This document shows, piece after piece, positions 15,490-23,080 of a stretch of 30,106 nt of DNA. Within the stretch, counting starts at the first letter, position 1. Each line of letters opens with the position of its first letter. The stretch is taken from the NCBI GenBank assembly GCA_947482805.1, contig CANKLK010000008.1, forward strand, positions 1 to 30,106, in the 5' to 3' direction. This DNA comes from Flavobacteriaceae bacterium. Lineage in GTDB: Bacteria; Bacteroidota; Bacteroidia; Flavobacteriales; Flavobacteriaceae. Both the position numbers and the translations under genes were made by a program. A model generated the notes under the pieces. That model had not been told where the DNA came from. It did no database searches and was given only the letters and a program-made list of their open reading frames with translations.

Positions 15490-17381
15490 CTGGAATTTTG
15501 GGGTCTGGTGCGAATGATCTAAGCATAAATAAAATGGTGAAAGCACTAAATCATCGAGGACCAGATGGTCATGGTATTTTTAGTGAAGAAAATATTGCGT
15601 TGGGGCATACTAGGCTTTCTATAATTGATTTATCGCAAAATGGTAATCAGCCAATGTATGACAATAAGGGACGATATGTAATTGTATTTAACGGTGAAGT
15701 TTACAATTTCAAATCCTTAAAAAATGAATTTTTAAAAAATGAATTTTTTAGTTCAGGTAATGATACTGAAACTTTATTATTGCTTTACAAGAATCTTGGT
15801 ATTAAAATGTTAGAACATTTGCGAGGTATGTTCGCTTTTGTTATATATGATAAATTAACAAAAGAAATATTTGGTGCAAGAGATAGAATGGGTATTAAGC
15901 CACTTTTATATTTTAAGGGTCAGGACAACTTTATTTTTGCTTCAGAACTTAAATCAATTTGTTCAAGTGATTTAATTAATACAACAATAAATAAAAAAGC
16001 ACTTAGGCAATTATTTATGTACGGTTCAATACAATTTCCTAATACAATGGTTGAAGGTGTTCTATCGATACCGCCAGCGCATTATTTTACAGTTAAAAAC
16101 AATGTGTTGTCTATCAGCAATTATTGGGATTTTCCAACTCAGGAAAATTTTACTGGTAGTTTTGAAGAAGCTTGTATTGAATTCGAGAAATTGTATCAGG
16201 AATCAATTAGCCTAAGAATGATATCTGATAGAAAAGTTGGAGTGTTTTTAAGCAGTGGACTTGACAGTGCATCTATTCTGGCGGAACTAAAAGTGCTTGA
16301 AGTAAAATCTGTTGAAACTTTTACAATTGGTTTTACGGGTAATCATGAGAAATTTTTTGATGAAATTGAAAAAGCAAAATCAATATCAAATTTTTTAGGT
16401 TACAAAAATAATTGTGAAAAAGTTAACGTAAATGATATTGATAAATATTTAAATGATTACCTAAATGCTATTGATCAACCATCAATAGATGGATTCAATA
16501 CATATTTGGTTTCAAATTTAAGTAAAGAACATTTAACGGTTGCTTTAAGTGGTTTAGGTGGTGATGAATTAATGTTAGGATATCCAAGAAATATAAATTT
16601 ATTCAATAAAACAAGACAAAAAATCAAACTTCCTACTTGCATTTCAGATTGGATTTTAAAAAATAGACTTGAAAAAGGTGTAAATATTAAATTTTTAAAT
16701 CAGCTATTTAATAGATTTGGCAATCCTTCAAACATAAAATTGAATTATTGGTCAAATAGACTCATCATGTCAACACATGAAGCGAATAAACTCTTTAAAA
16801 GTAATATTAGTTTGGAAGAGGATTTAGAAGATTTTTATAAATTTGATGAATTTAATTATCAAGGGAATTTATTCAATAAATTAAGTTATTATGAGATTCG
16901 GTCATTTATGTTAAGTCAATTACTGAGAGATATGGATGTTGTTTCAATGTCTCAATCCATTGAAGTACGATTTCCATTAATTGATCATAAACTGATTGAA
17001 TTTATTTTCAGTTTGCCACCACATTTTAAATTTAACTTCAAATCAAAATCCTTAAAAAATAAAACAGGAAAAGGGTCTTATAATTCATCTGGAATGAAAT
17101 ATCTTTTAGTGAAATTATTTGAAAATAAACTTCCAAAGGGTTTTATGGATGCTCCCAAACAAGGTTTTCAGTTACCTGTAGTAGATTGGTTTAAAAGTAA
17201 ATATTCAGAATATTTAAAACAAAAGTTAAATTTGGACTTTTCTGATAAGTTTGGTTTTGATAATAAAATCATTAAAAAATATAAAGAAAAAATAGATGGA
17301 AATGAATTTAAAAACATTCTATTTTTATTATTGATGACAGCTAGTTGGGAAAACAACTTCAAAACAATCAAATCAAAATGA
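15477..17381 (+). CDS. asnB: Asparagine synthase (glutamine-hydrolysing) family amidotransferase
   Basis: Transfers glutamine-derived ammonia to an AMP-activated carboxylate. Cys2 is the amidotransferase nucleophile, followed by HRGPDG (26-31) and NGEVYNF (72-78). The synthetase domain carries the ATP-pyrophosphatase loop as VFLSSGLDSAS, where SSGLDS (259-264) replaces the common SGGLDS, and later SGLGGDE and VRFPLIDH. The length of 634 residues is usual. AsnB homologues in O-antigen loci (for example WbpS-type proteins) amidate uronic acids, and here the TviB/TviC pair supplies a HexNAc uronic acid, so amide formation on that sugar is the likely role. It overlaps the preceding transferase by 13 bases and capE by four (ATGA). 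Biosynthesis of free asparagine is possible but unlikely in this context. Confidence 0.88.
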   Translation: MCGIAGILGSGANDLSINKMVKALNHRGPDGHGIFSEENIALGHTRLSIIDLSQNGNQPMYDNKGRYVIVFNGEVYNFKSLKNEFLKNEFFSSGNDTETLLLLYKNLGIKMLEHLRGMFAFVIYDKLTKEIFGARDRMGIKPLLYFKGQDNFIFASELKSICSSDLINTTINKKALRQLFMYGSIQFPNTMVEGVLSIPPAHYFTVKNNVLSISNYWDFPTQENFTGSFEEACIEFEKLYQESISLRMISDRKVGVFLSSGLDSASILAELKVLEVKSVETFTIGFTGNHEKFFDEIEKAKSISNFLGYKNNCEKVNVNDIDKYLNDYLNAIDQPSIDGFNTYLVSNLSKEHLTVALSGLGGDELMLGYPRNINLFNKTRQKIKLPTCISDWILKNRLEKGVNIKFLNQLFNRFGNPSNIKLNYWSNRLIMSTHEANKLFKSNISLEEDLEDFYKFDEFNYQGNLFNKLSYYEIRSFMLSQLLRDMDVVSMSQSIEVRFPLIDHKLIEFIFSLPPHFKFNFKSKSLKNKTGKGSYNSSGMKYLLVKLFENKLPKGFMDAPKQGFQLPVVDWFKSKYSEYLKQKLNLDFSDKFGFDNKIIKKYKEKIDGNEFKNILFLLLMTASWENNFKTIKSK

Positions 17382-18412
17382 TAAAAAATAAAAAACTTTT
17401 GATTACTGGTGGTACTGGTTCATTTGGAAACGCAGTGCTAAATAGATTTTTACACTTAGATATTTTTGATGAAATCAGAATATTTTCTAGAGATGAGAAA
17501 AAGCAAGATGACATGCGTAATCAATTGCAAAATGATAAATTGAAATTTTACATTGGAGATGTAAGGGATTATGCAAGTGTTGAAAGAGCTATGCGCGGAG
17601 TAGATTATGTATTTCATGCTGCAGCATTAAAACAAGTACCTTCTTGTGAATTTTTTCCTTTAGAAGCTACAAAAACCAATGTTTTTGGAACACAAAACGT
17701 AATTGATGCTGCAGTAGCCAATAAAGTAAAAAAAGTCATTTGTTTAAGTACTGACAAGGCAGCCTATCCAATTAATGCCATGGGTATTTCAAAAGCATTA
17801 ATGGAAAAAGTGGCCATTGCCGCTTCACGAAATTTAACCGATACCACTGTTTGCTTGACTCGTTATGGAAATGTAATGGCCTCTAGAGGTTCTGTAATAC
17901 CCTTGTTTTTAAAACAACTAAAAAATGGACAACCATTAACCATTACAGACCCCAACATGACCCGTTTCTTAATGTCTTTAGATGAAGCCGTTGAATTGGT
18001 ATTATTTGCATTTGAACATGGAAATTCAGGTGATTTATTTGTGAATAAAGCCCCTGCCGGTACCATTCGTGATTTAGCACAAGCCATGAAAGAATTGTGT
18101 AATGCCGATAATGAAATAAAAATAATTGGAACACGTCATGGAGAGAAATTATATGAAACACTTTGTACTCGTGAGGAAATGATGAAGGCCGAAGATATGG
18201 GCGAATTTTATAGAATTCCTGCGGATAATCGTGATTTAAACTATGCCCAATACTTTTCAGAGGGTGAGCAAGACGTTTCAAAAATTGAAGATTACCATTC
18301 ACACAATACTACGCAACAAGGGGTAGAAGGCATGAAAAAATTATTACTCAAATTACCTTTGATAAGAAAAGAAGTGTTGGGTGAACAAAATATAAATCAG
18401 TACATTGACTAA
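17378..18412 (+). CDS. capE: UDP-GlcNAc 4,6-dehydratase/5-epimerase (CapE/FnlA/WbjB)
   Basis: First enzyme of UDP-L-FucNAc synthesis: it removes water from UDP-GlcNAc and inverts C5, giving a UDP-L-4-keto sugar. The GGTGSFG nucleotide-binding motif is at residues 11-17. STDKAAYP (124-131) and the Met135-x3-Lys139 pair stand where most SDR enzymes have Tyr-x3-Lys; methionine there is characteristic of CapE/FlaA1-like dehydratases. RYGNVMASRGSVIP, DPNMTRF and GEKLYE also match. I chose ATG 17378, which overlaps the asnB stop as ATGA and gives 344 residues. A GTG/TTG-type extension upstream would lie inside asnB and adds an unconserved leader. It is followed by the CapF and CapG genes, supporting L-FucNAc over the D-sugar PseB/FlaA1 reaction. 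Confidence 0.92.
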   Translation: MIKNKKLLITGGTGSFGNAVLNRFLHLDIFDEIRIFSRDEKKQDDMRNQLQNDKLKFYIGDVRDYASVERAMRGVDYVFHAAALKQVPSCEFFPLEATKTNVFGTQNVIDAAVANKVKKVICLSTDKAAYPINAMGISKALMEKVAIAASRNLTDTTVCLTRYGNVMASRGSVIPLFLKQLKNGQPLTITDPNMTRFLMSLDEAVELVLFAFEHGNSGDLFVNKAPAGTIRDLAQAMKELCNADNEIKIIGTRHGEKLYETLCTREEMMKAEDMGEFYRIPADNRDLNYAQYFSEGEQDVSKIEDYHSHNTTQQGVEGMKKLLLKLPLIRKEVLGEQNINQYID

Positions 18413-18837
18413 TTTGCAAAATTTCAAACTTATTGAAGGCGGAATATTTTCGGATAATAGAGGCAAATTATTTCATGTAAATGAATTTGACATGTCATTA
18501 GTTAAACGTTTTTATGCGGTTGAAAATTGTCAAGAAAACCCTGTTAGAGCGTGGCAAGCTCACCAAAAAAAAGACAAATGGTTTTACGTGGTAGAAGGTA
18601 GTTTTTTAATTGGATTGGTTTTACCTGATAATTGGGAAAATCCATCCCAAAATTTACACGTAGAAAAAATAATTCTGAGCGAAACTGAAAGTAAAGTGCT
18701 ATACATTCCCTGCTGGTTATGCTAATGGTGTAAAGGAGTTAGAAGAAAACTCCAAATTAATGGTTTTCTCCAACTTTACCATCCAAGAAGCCAAAACTGA
18801 TAATATTAAATTTGATATCAATACTTGGCAATTATAG
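18405..18837 (+). pseudogene. Cupin sugar-epimerase-like gene (WxcM/3,5-epimerase-like), broken by a frameshift
   Basis: The frame opens at TTG 18405, overlapping capE, and reads about 101 residues of a cupin-type sugar epimerase-like protein (FSDNRGKLFHVNEF, WQAHQKKDKWFYVVEG, then LYIP). It then runs into WLC and a stop at 18723-18725. Removing one C from the CCC at 18708-18710 restores a continuous frame, IPAGYANGVKELEENSKLM, then NTWQL with a stop at 18835-18837. The restored C-terminus is exactly the ending expected for this family, and the total of about 143 residues fits. So the gene carries a single-base insertion. It is either inactivated, read through by +1 frameshifting, or a sequencing error. 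Cupin genes of this type are often found beside capE in Bacteroidota. Confidence 0.85.
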
Positions 18838-19184
18838 TAACTGATTAATGGTCATTGGTAACTTTGTTTAAACGCAAGGTGTTATTTTACTTTTAATTGT
18901 CAATGTAAAAAACTTTTACTCTAGCCATTTGGTTCCAATAACTGAAAAAATCAGGTATTGACTAATTTTTTAAATTTAAGATTTTAAATATATTAGCTTG
19001 TATAGTGGCAAGCGTTGGCTTGACCATAAAACGGGCCGTTCTTTTCGCCTTGTGGGCTGGTAGCTTTTTATTGTCTAGACTTTTTGCTTACTTTTTTGTC
19101 AATGAAAAAAGTAAGAAGAATTAAAGTTTTTAGAATACTACCAACTAGTCACAAATCACTAGGAATAATCACTAATCACAAAAA
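18838..19184. other. Intergenic element between the cupin relic and capF
   Basis: No intact gene is present. The left part is A+T-rich, with TAACTTTG at 18859-18866 matching the Bacteroidota -7 consensus TAnnTTTG but without a well-spaced -33 TTTG. The right part, about 19000-19120, is richer in G+C (GGGCCGTTC, GGGCTGG) and ends in an exact hairpin (19087-19115). Short near-repeats of ATCACTA follow just before capF. The right part looks like a dispersed Bacteroidota intergenic repeat rather than decayed coding sequence. Confidence 0.5.
19087..19115. repeat. Perfect 11-bp inverted repeat (hairpin) of an intergenic repeat element
   Basis: CTTACTTTTTT (19087-19097) and AAAAAAGTAAG (19105-19115) are exact inverse complements around a 7-base loop. 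No T-run follows the right arm, so it is not a classical intrinsic terminator on the + strand, though it might slow or stop transcription between the capE and capF parts of the operon. Confidence 0.7.
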
Positions 19185-20315
19185 ATGTTAAAAATAGGAA
19201 TCACCGGACAAGCCGGATTTATAGGTAAGCATATTTACAATACCCTTGGGTTAACACCAGAAAAATTTGAAAGAATAGCATTCAAAAAAGAATATTTTGA
19301 AGTTGACAGTGATTTAGATGCCTTTGTAATCAGTTGCGATGTAATTATTCATTTGGCAGCCATGAATAGACACAATGATGCAAATATCATTTACAATACC
19401 AATTTAGCATTAGTTCAAAAACTGATTGCTTCCTTAGAAAGAACTAACTCAAAACCGCATATATTATTTTCCTCTTCCACCCAAGAAGAAAAAGACAATT
19501 TATATGGAAAATCAAAAAAAGAAGGTCGTGAATTATTTGTAAATTGGGCTACAATAAACCAAGCAAAATTTACTGGATTAGTTATTCCGAATGTATTTGG
19601 TCCTTTTGGTCACCCCTACTATAATTCTGTTGTAGCCACTTTTTGCCACCAATTATCGCATAGTGAAACACCAACAGTAAATGGCGATAGTCAATTAAAT
19701 TTGATTTATGTGGGTGAATTAGTGAATGAATTTATTGGTGGAATTGAAAATGCAATCAAAAAAGAATCTTTTCAAGAAACTATTTACATAAATCATCAGC
19801 ACGAAATCACTTTAGTAAAACTTTTAAATAAAATAACAAATTTCCAAATTGAGTACCAACAAAATGGCATTATTCCTGAATTAAATACTACATTAGACTA
19901 CTTATTATTCAATACTTTTAGATGTTATATACCTATCAAATTACATTTTCCAGTCAAATTTGTGAGTCATAAAGATCCCAGAGGTGCATTTACTGAAATA
20001 ATCAGGTTAAATATTGGTGGGCAAGTATCCTTTTCAACAACTGCATCTCAAATAACCAGAGGAAACCATTTCCACACCCGTAAAATTGAACGATTTGCAG
20101 TGATAAATGGCAAAGCTTTAATACAACTAAGACAAATTGGTACAAATGAAGTCTTTGATTTTTATATGGATGGAAGCGAACCTGCTTATGTAGATATTCC
20201 AATTTGGTACACACATAATATTAAAAACATTGGTGACGAAGAATTGTATACTATTTTTTGGATTAATGAATTTTACGACCCAACGGATCCAGATACTTAT
20301 TTTGAGAATGTCTAA
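19185..20315 (+). CDS. capF: UDP-L-FucNAc pathway bifunctional reductase/epimerase (CapF/FnlB/WbjC)
   Basis: Second step to UDP-L-FucNAc: 3-epimerisation by the cupin domain and NADPH reduction of the 4-keto group by the SDR domain. The N-terminal SDR has GITGQAGFIG (5-14), HLAAMNR (56-62) and the Tyr107-x3-Lys111 pair. A linker follows, and the cupin domain occupies about 250-376, with KDPRGAFTE, GNHFHTRKIERFAV (His295/His297 as metal ligands) and PIWYTHNIKN. The 376-residue length matches CapF. It is separated from capE by the broken cupin gene and 347 intergenic bases, which is unusual for this otherwise tightly packed locus. The pathway role is secure from both domains and the neighbours. 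Confidence 0.93.
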   Translation: MLKIGITGQAGFIGKHIYNTLGLTPEKFERIAFKKEYFEVDSDLDAFVISCDVIIHLAAMNRHNDANIIYNTNLALVQKLIASLERTNSKPHILFSSSTQEEKDNLYGKSKKEGRELFVNWATINQAKFTGLVIPNVFGPFGHPYYNSVVATFCHQLSHSETPTVNGDSQLNLIYVGELVNEFIGGIENAIKKESFQETIYINHQHEITLVKLLNKITNFQIEYQQNGIIPELNTTLDYLLFNTFRCYIPIKLHFPVKFVSHKDPRGAFTEIIRLNIGGQVSFSTTASQITRGNHFHTRKIERFAVINGKALIQLRQIGTNEVFDFYMDGSEPAYVDIPIWYTHNIKNIGDEELYTIFWINEFYDPTDPDTYFENV

Positions 20316-20799
20316 GGTAAAAGTAAAAAGTTTAAGGTAAAAAAGTAATATTATAAGATGAAACAAAATGATTTATTAGAAAAGACTTTTAACTTTGGAG
20401 TAAAAGTTTTGAAGTTTTACGAACACTACCAAATGAATCTGAATACAATATCATAAAATATCAATTAGGCAAATTTTCAACCTCAGTTGGAGCGAATTAT
20501 GAGGAGTCACAAACTGCCTCATCACCTGCAGATTTTAAACTCAAAGTTAGAATATCACTTAAAGAAGCAAGATAGTCTAATTATTAGTTAAGAGCAACTA
20601 AAGAATTAATAGAAATCAAATCTGAGGAACTTGAAAAGTTGATCAAAGAAAGAGCTTAACTAAAAAATATTCTAGGGTCAATCGTCATAAAATTAAATAA
20701 AGAAAATTCAAAGTAAAAGAGGAAAAAATAAAAGTAAAAAATAAATAAGTTTTAAATAAGTAACTAAATTAACTTTTGACTTTATACTAATAAAAACAC
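20316..20799. other. Intergenic region with decayed gene and flanking A/G repeats
   Basis: This stretch holds the four-helix-bundle relic at 20358-20716. Purine-rich simple sequence flanks it. TAAAAGTAAAAA occurs at 20318-20329 and again at 20729-20740, so the relic lies between 12-base direct repeats, although these are low in complexity. I see no intact gene or clear promoter. Confidence 0.65.
20358..20716 (+). pseudogene. Decayed four-helix-bundle protein gene (S23/IVS-type)
   Basis: ATG 20358 opens MKQNDLLEKTFNFGVKVLKFY. A frameshift near 20415-20420 moves reading to the frame of CGA 20420, which gives LPNESEYNIIKYQLGKFSTS, VGANYEESQTA, SPADFKLKVRISLKEAR. Stops follow at 20573 (TAG) and 20585 (TAG), then LRATKELIEIKSEELEKLI, another stop at 20657 and LKNILGSIVIKL to a stop at 20714-20716. 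The S-x-S-V/I-G-A-N-x-E-E and F-x-x-K-x-x-I-S-L-K-E-A-R patterns are those of the small four-helix-bundle family found in 23S rRNA intervening sequences and scattered in Bacteroidota polysaccharide loci. One frameshift and three internal stops mean it is dead. Confidence 0.85.
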
Positions 20800-21936
20800 A
20801 TGAACAAACAACTAAAACTAGTCACAGTAGTAGGAACCCGTCCAGAAATCATTCGACTATCTCGTGTGATGGCCAAAATGGATGAATCACCTGCTATAGA
20901 ACATATTATAGTTCATACAGGTCAAAATTATGATTACGAATTAAATCAAATATTTTTCGATGATTTAGGGATTCGCAAGCCTGATTATTTTTTAAACGCT
21001 GCTGGAGCCACAGCTACAGAAACAGTTGGACAAATTTTAATTAAAATTGATGCATTATTGGCCGATATAAACCCTGATGCTTTTATGGTGTTGGGAGATA
21101 CCAACAGTTGTTTATGTGCTATACCTGCAAAAAAACGTCATATTCCAATTTTCCATATGGAAGCAGGTAATAGGTGTTTTGACCAACGTGTACCTGAAGA
21201 AACTAATAGAAAAATTGTTGACCATATTGCTGACATCAATTTAACATATAGTGATATTGCTAGAGAATATTTGCTTAGAGAAGGTTTGCCAGCAGATAGA
21301 ATTATTAAAACCGGTTCTCCCATGTTTGAGGTATTGAATCATTACAAACCAAGTATAGAACAAAGTAATATTTTGAACAAACTTTCTTTAGAGAAAGGTA
21401 AATACTTCGTAGTTTCAGCACACAGAGAAGAAAATATAAATAGTGAAAAGAATTTCCAAAATTTAATGGATAGTCTAAATGCAATTGCAAAAAAATACCA
21501 ATTCCCAATCATTGTAACTACCCACCCTAGAACACGTAAAATGATAGAAAGTAAAGATATTGAGATGCAACCTGAAATTCAATTTTTAAAACCGATGGGC
21601 TTTAATGATTACAATGCACTACAAATAAATTCATTCGCAGTACTATCTGATAGTGGTACTATTTCGGAAGAAAGTTCAATTTTAAATTTTGCGGCTTTAA
21701 ACATTCGTGAAGCGCATGAAAGGCCCGAAGCCATGGAAGAAACTGCTGTTATGATGGTTGGACTTAATCAGCAAAGGATTTTACAAGGTTTAATTCAATT
21801 GGAACATGAAAAAAACAACCAAAACAAAATCTTTCGTCCAATAAATGATTACAGCATGCCTAATGTTTCCGATAAAATGGTAAGAATTATTTTAAGTTAT
21901 ACTGATTATATTAAAAGGGTAGTTTGGGTTAAATAA
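20800..21936 (+). CDS. capG: UDP-N-acetyl-L-talosamine-type 2-epimerase (CapG/FnlC/WbjD)
   Basis: Last step to UDP-L-FucNAc: inversion at C2 of the product of CapF. It belongs to the non-hydrolysing UDP-GlcNAc 2-epimerase fold. VVGTRPEIIRL (10-20), HTGQNYDYELNQIFFDD, VLGDTNS, HMEAGNRCFDQRVPEETNR and SDSGTISEESS are visible. EAGNRCFD, in place of the EAGLRSxx of WecB, marks the WbjD/FnlC branch, and HEATTMEE-type features appear as HERPEAMEE. The length of 378 residues is normal. It follows the decayed gene and begins a compact run with the next glycosyltransferase eight bases away, which may be the FucNAc transferase. Confidence 0.92.
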   Translation: MNKQLKLVTVVGTRPEIIRLSRVMAKMDESPAIEHIIVHTGQNYDYELNQIFFDDLGIRKPDYFLNAAGATATETVGQILIKIDALLADINPDAFMVLGDTNSCLCAIPAKKRHIPIFHMEAGNRCFDQRVPEETNRKIVDHIADINLTYSDIAREYLLREGLPADRIIKTGSPMFEVLNHYKPSIEQSNILNKLSLEKGKYFVVSAHREENINSEKNFQNLMDSLNAIAKKYQFPIIVTTHPRTRKMIESKDIEMQPEIQFLKPMGFNDYNALQINSFAVLSDSGTISEESSILNFAALNIREAHERPEAMEETAVMMVGLNQQRILQGLIQLEHEKNNQNKIFRPINDYSMPNVSDKMVRIILSYTDYIKRVVWVK

Positions 21937-21944
21937 GTAATATA

Positions 21945-23075
21945 ATGAATCAAAATTCACCTATTGTTTTTATTTGCAAGGCTATTCCATTTGATAACGG
22001 TGGTTCTGCAACTGTTATTCGTAATTTATTATCGAATTCGTTGAAAGGACAGTTTTTTGTAATGGGTAGAGAGCCAAAAACTCATTTAGATTATAAAAAT
22101 ACTGAAATACCATATGAGTATGCACTTTTACCTTTAAGTGATGGTAAAAAAAACAAAATAATTAAATTATTTTTATTCATCAAATCAATTTTAATAGCAA
22201 TAATTCAAATAAAAAAAATTAAGGCAGAGAAAATTATTGGTGTTTATAGAGATGAAACTTCTTTTTTATTATCATATTTTGTAAGTTTAATCCTTAATAA
22301 AGATTTATATATATACTTAACTGATTTATATGCAGAAAATTATACGAGTTCTTTAAAAAAAATGATTCAAAAGCTTGTTTTTAAGCGAGCAAAAAAAATT
22401 TTTTGTCTAAATGAAGGAATGCAAAAAGTTTACAAGGATTTGTATGGTTTAAATCCTATTGTATTACAAAATTGCATAAATATAAATAATAGTTTCAAAC
22501 CTCAAATTGTGCCTAATAATCCATTTGTTATTTTGTTTTCTGGTACAATATTATACGATCGGTTGGATTTACTTCAAAACTTGGTTTACGAATTTAGGGA
22601 TAATAATGATTACCGAATTCACTTTTTAAGTCCACATAACGAAACTTTTTTTATTCAAAATAATTTGATTGGACCAAATATCTCTCATTCATATTTTAAT
22701 GATCAATCAGAAATGATGAAATCATTGCATTCAGCAGATTTGTTATATTTACCTTTAACCTTTGCCAAAGCAAACGACTATAGAACTGTTTTACAATTGA
22801 CTAGTTGTTTGGCCACTAAATCATTTGATTATATGCAATCGAGTGTACCTATTTTAGTTCACTGCCCTCAAGAATATTTTACATATCAATTCTTTGAAAA
22901 AAGGAATGCAGCAATTCTTTTGGGAAGTAATGAAAATGTTTCAAAAGTAATAAATGAAATTAAGTATAACTATTCTGAATATTATAAAATTACAGAAAAT
23001 GCATTTAATAGCTTAAAAAACAATGATAGTAAAATAGTATTAGAAAAATTAACAAAAGAAATAAATAAAAAATAA
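21945..23075 (+). CDS. Putative GT-B glycosyltransferase
   Basis: This is a 376-residue protein with an overall GT-B layout similar to GT4 enzymes. The first strand PIVFICKAIPFDNGGSATV (5-23) holds the Gly-Gly acceptor loop. Residues about 70-90 are hydrophobic and basic, likely membrane-associated. The second domain starts at VILFSGTILYDRLDLL (about 193-208), and KSFDYMQSSVPILVH lies in the donor region. The classical E-x7-E motif is not obvious, so the family assignment is weaker than for its neighbours. It lies between capG and wzy, and in many loci the gene beside capG transfers FucNAc, so that is a possible role. Confidence 0.72.
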   Translation: MNQNSPIVFICKAIPFDNGGSATVIRNLLSNSLKGQFFVMGREPKTHLDYKNTEIPYEYALLPLSDGKKNKIIKLFLFIKSILIAIIQIKKIKAEKIIGVYRDETSFLLSYFVSLILNKDLYIYLTDLYAENYTSSLKKMIQKLVFKRAKKIFCLNEGMQKVYKDLYGLNPIVLQNCININNSFKPQIVPNNPFVILFSGTILYDRLDLLQNLVYEFRDNNDYRIHFLSPHNETFFIQNNLIGPNISHSYFNDQSEMMKSLHSADLLYLPLTFAKANDYRTVLQLTSCLATKSFDYMQSSVPILVHCPQEYFTYQFFEKRNAAILLGSNENVSKVINEIKYNYSEYYKITENAFNSLKNNDSKIVLEKLTKEINKK

Positions 23076-23080
23076 AAAGC

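Noticed and set aside
15717..15746. Perfect 15-base tandem duplication in asnB encoding LKNEF twice
   Set aside because: The local length agrees with other AsnB proteins around the NFKxL-DTE region, so it is not an extra insertion that changes the fold; probably chance in A+T-rich coding DNA.
17345..17377. Upstream extension of capE inside asnB
   Set aside because: The extra residues have no family counterpart, and the ATG at 17378 gives the standard start and an ATGA overlap with the asnB stop.
17943..18302. 119-codon open frame on the - strand within capE
   Set aside because: It lies fully opposite a strongly conserved gene, has no recognisable motif and is a coding shadow.
18859..18866. 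TAACTTTG as a promoter -7 box for capF
   Set aside because: The motif matches TAnnTTTG, but there is no TTTG at the proper distance upstream and capF starts more than 300 bases away; the same word occurs by chance at 20390-20397 inside the dead gene.
19087..19115. Hairpin as an intrinsic terminator
   Set aside because: The stem is mostly A-T and no T-run follows the right arm on either reading beyond the stem itself, so I list it as a repeat rather than a terminator.
19050..19125. Short open stretch reading FALWAGSFLLSRLFAYFF on the + strand
   Set aside because: It spans the hairpin of the intergenic element, has no start codon in a good context and shows no domain. It is better explained as a shadow of the repeat.
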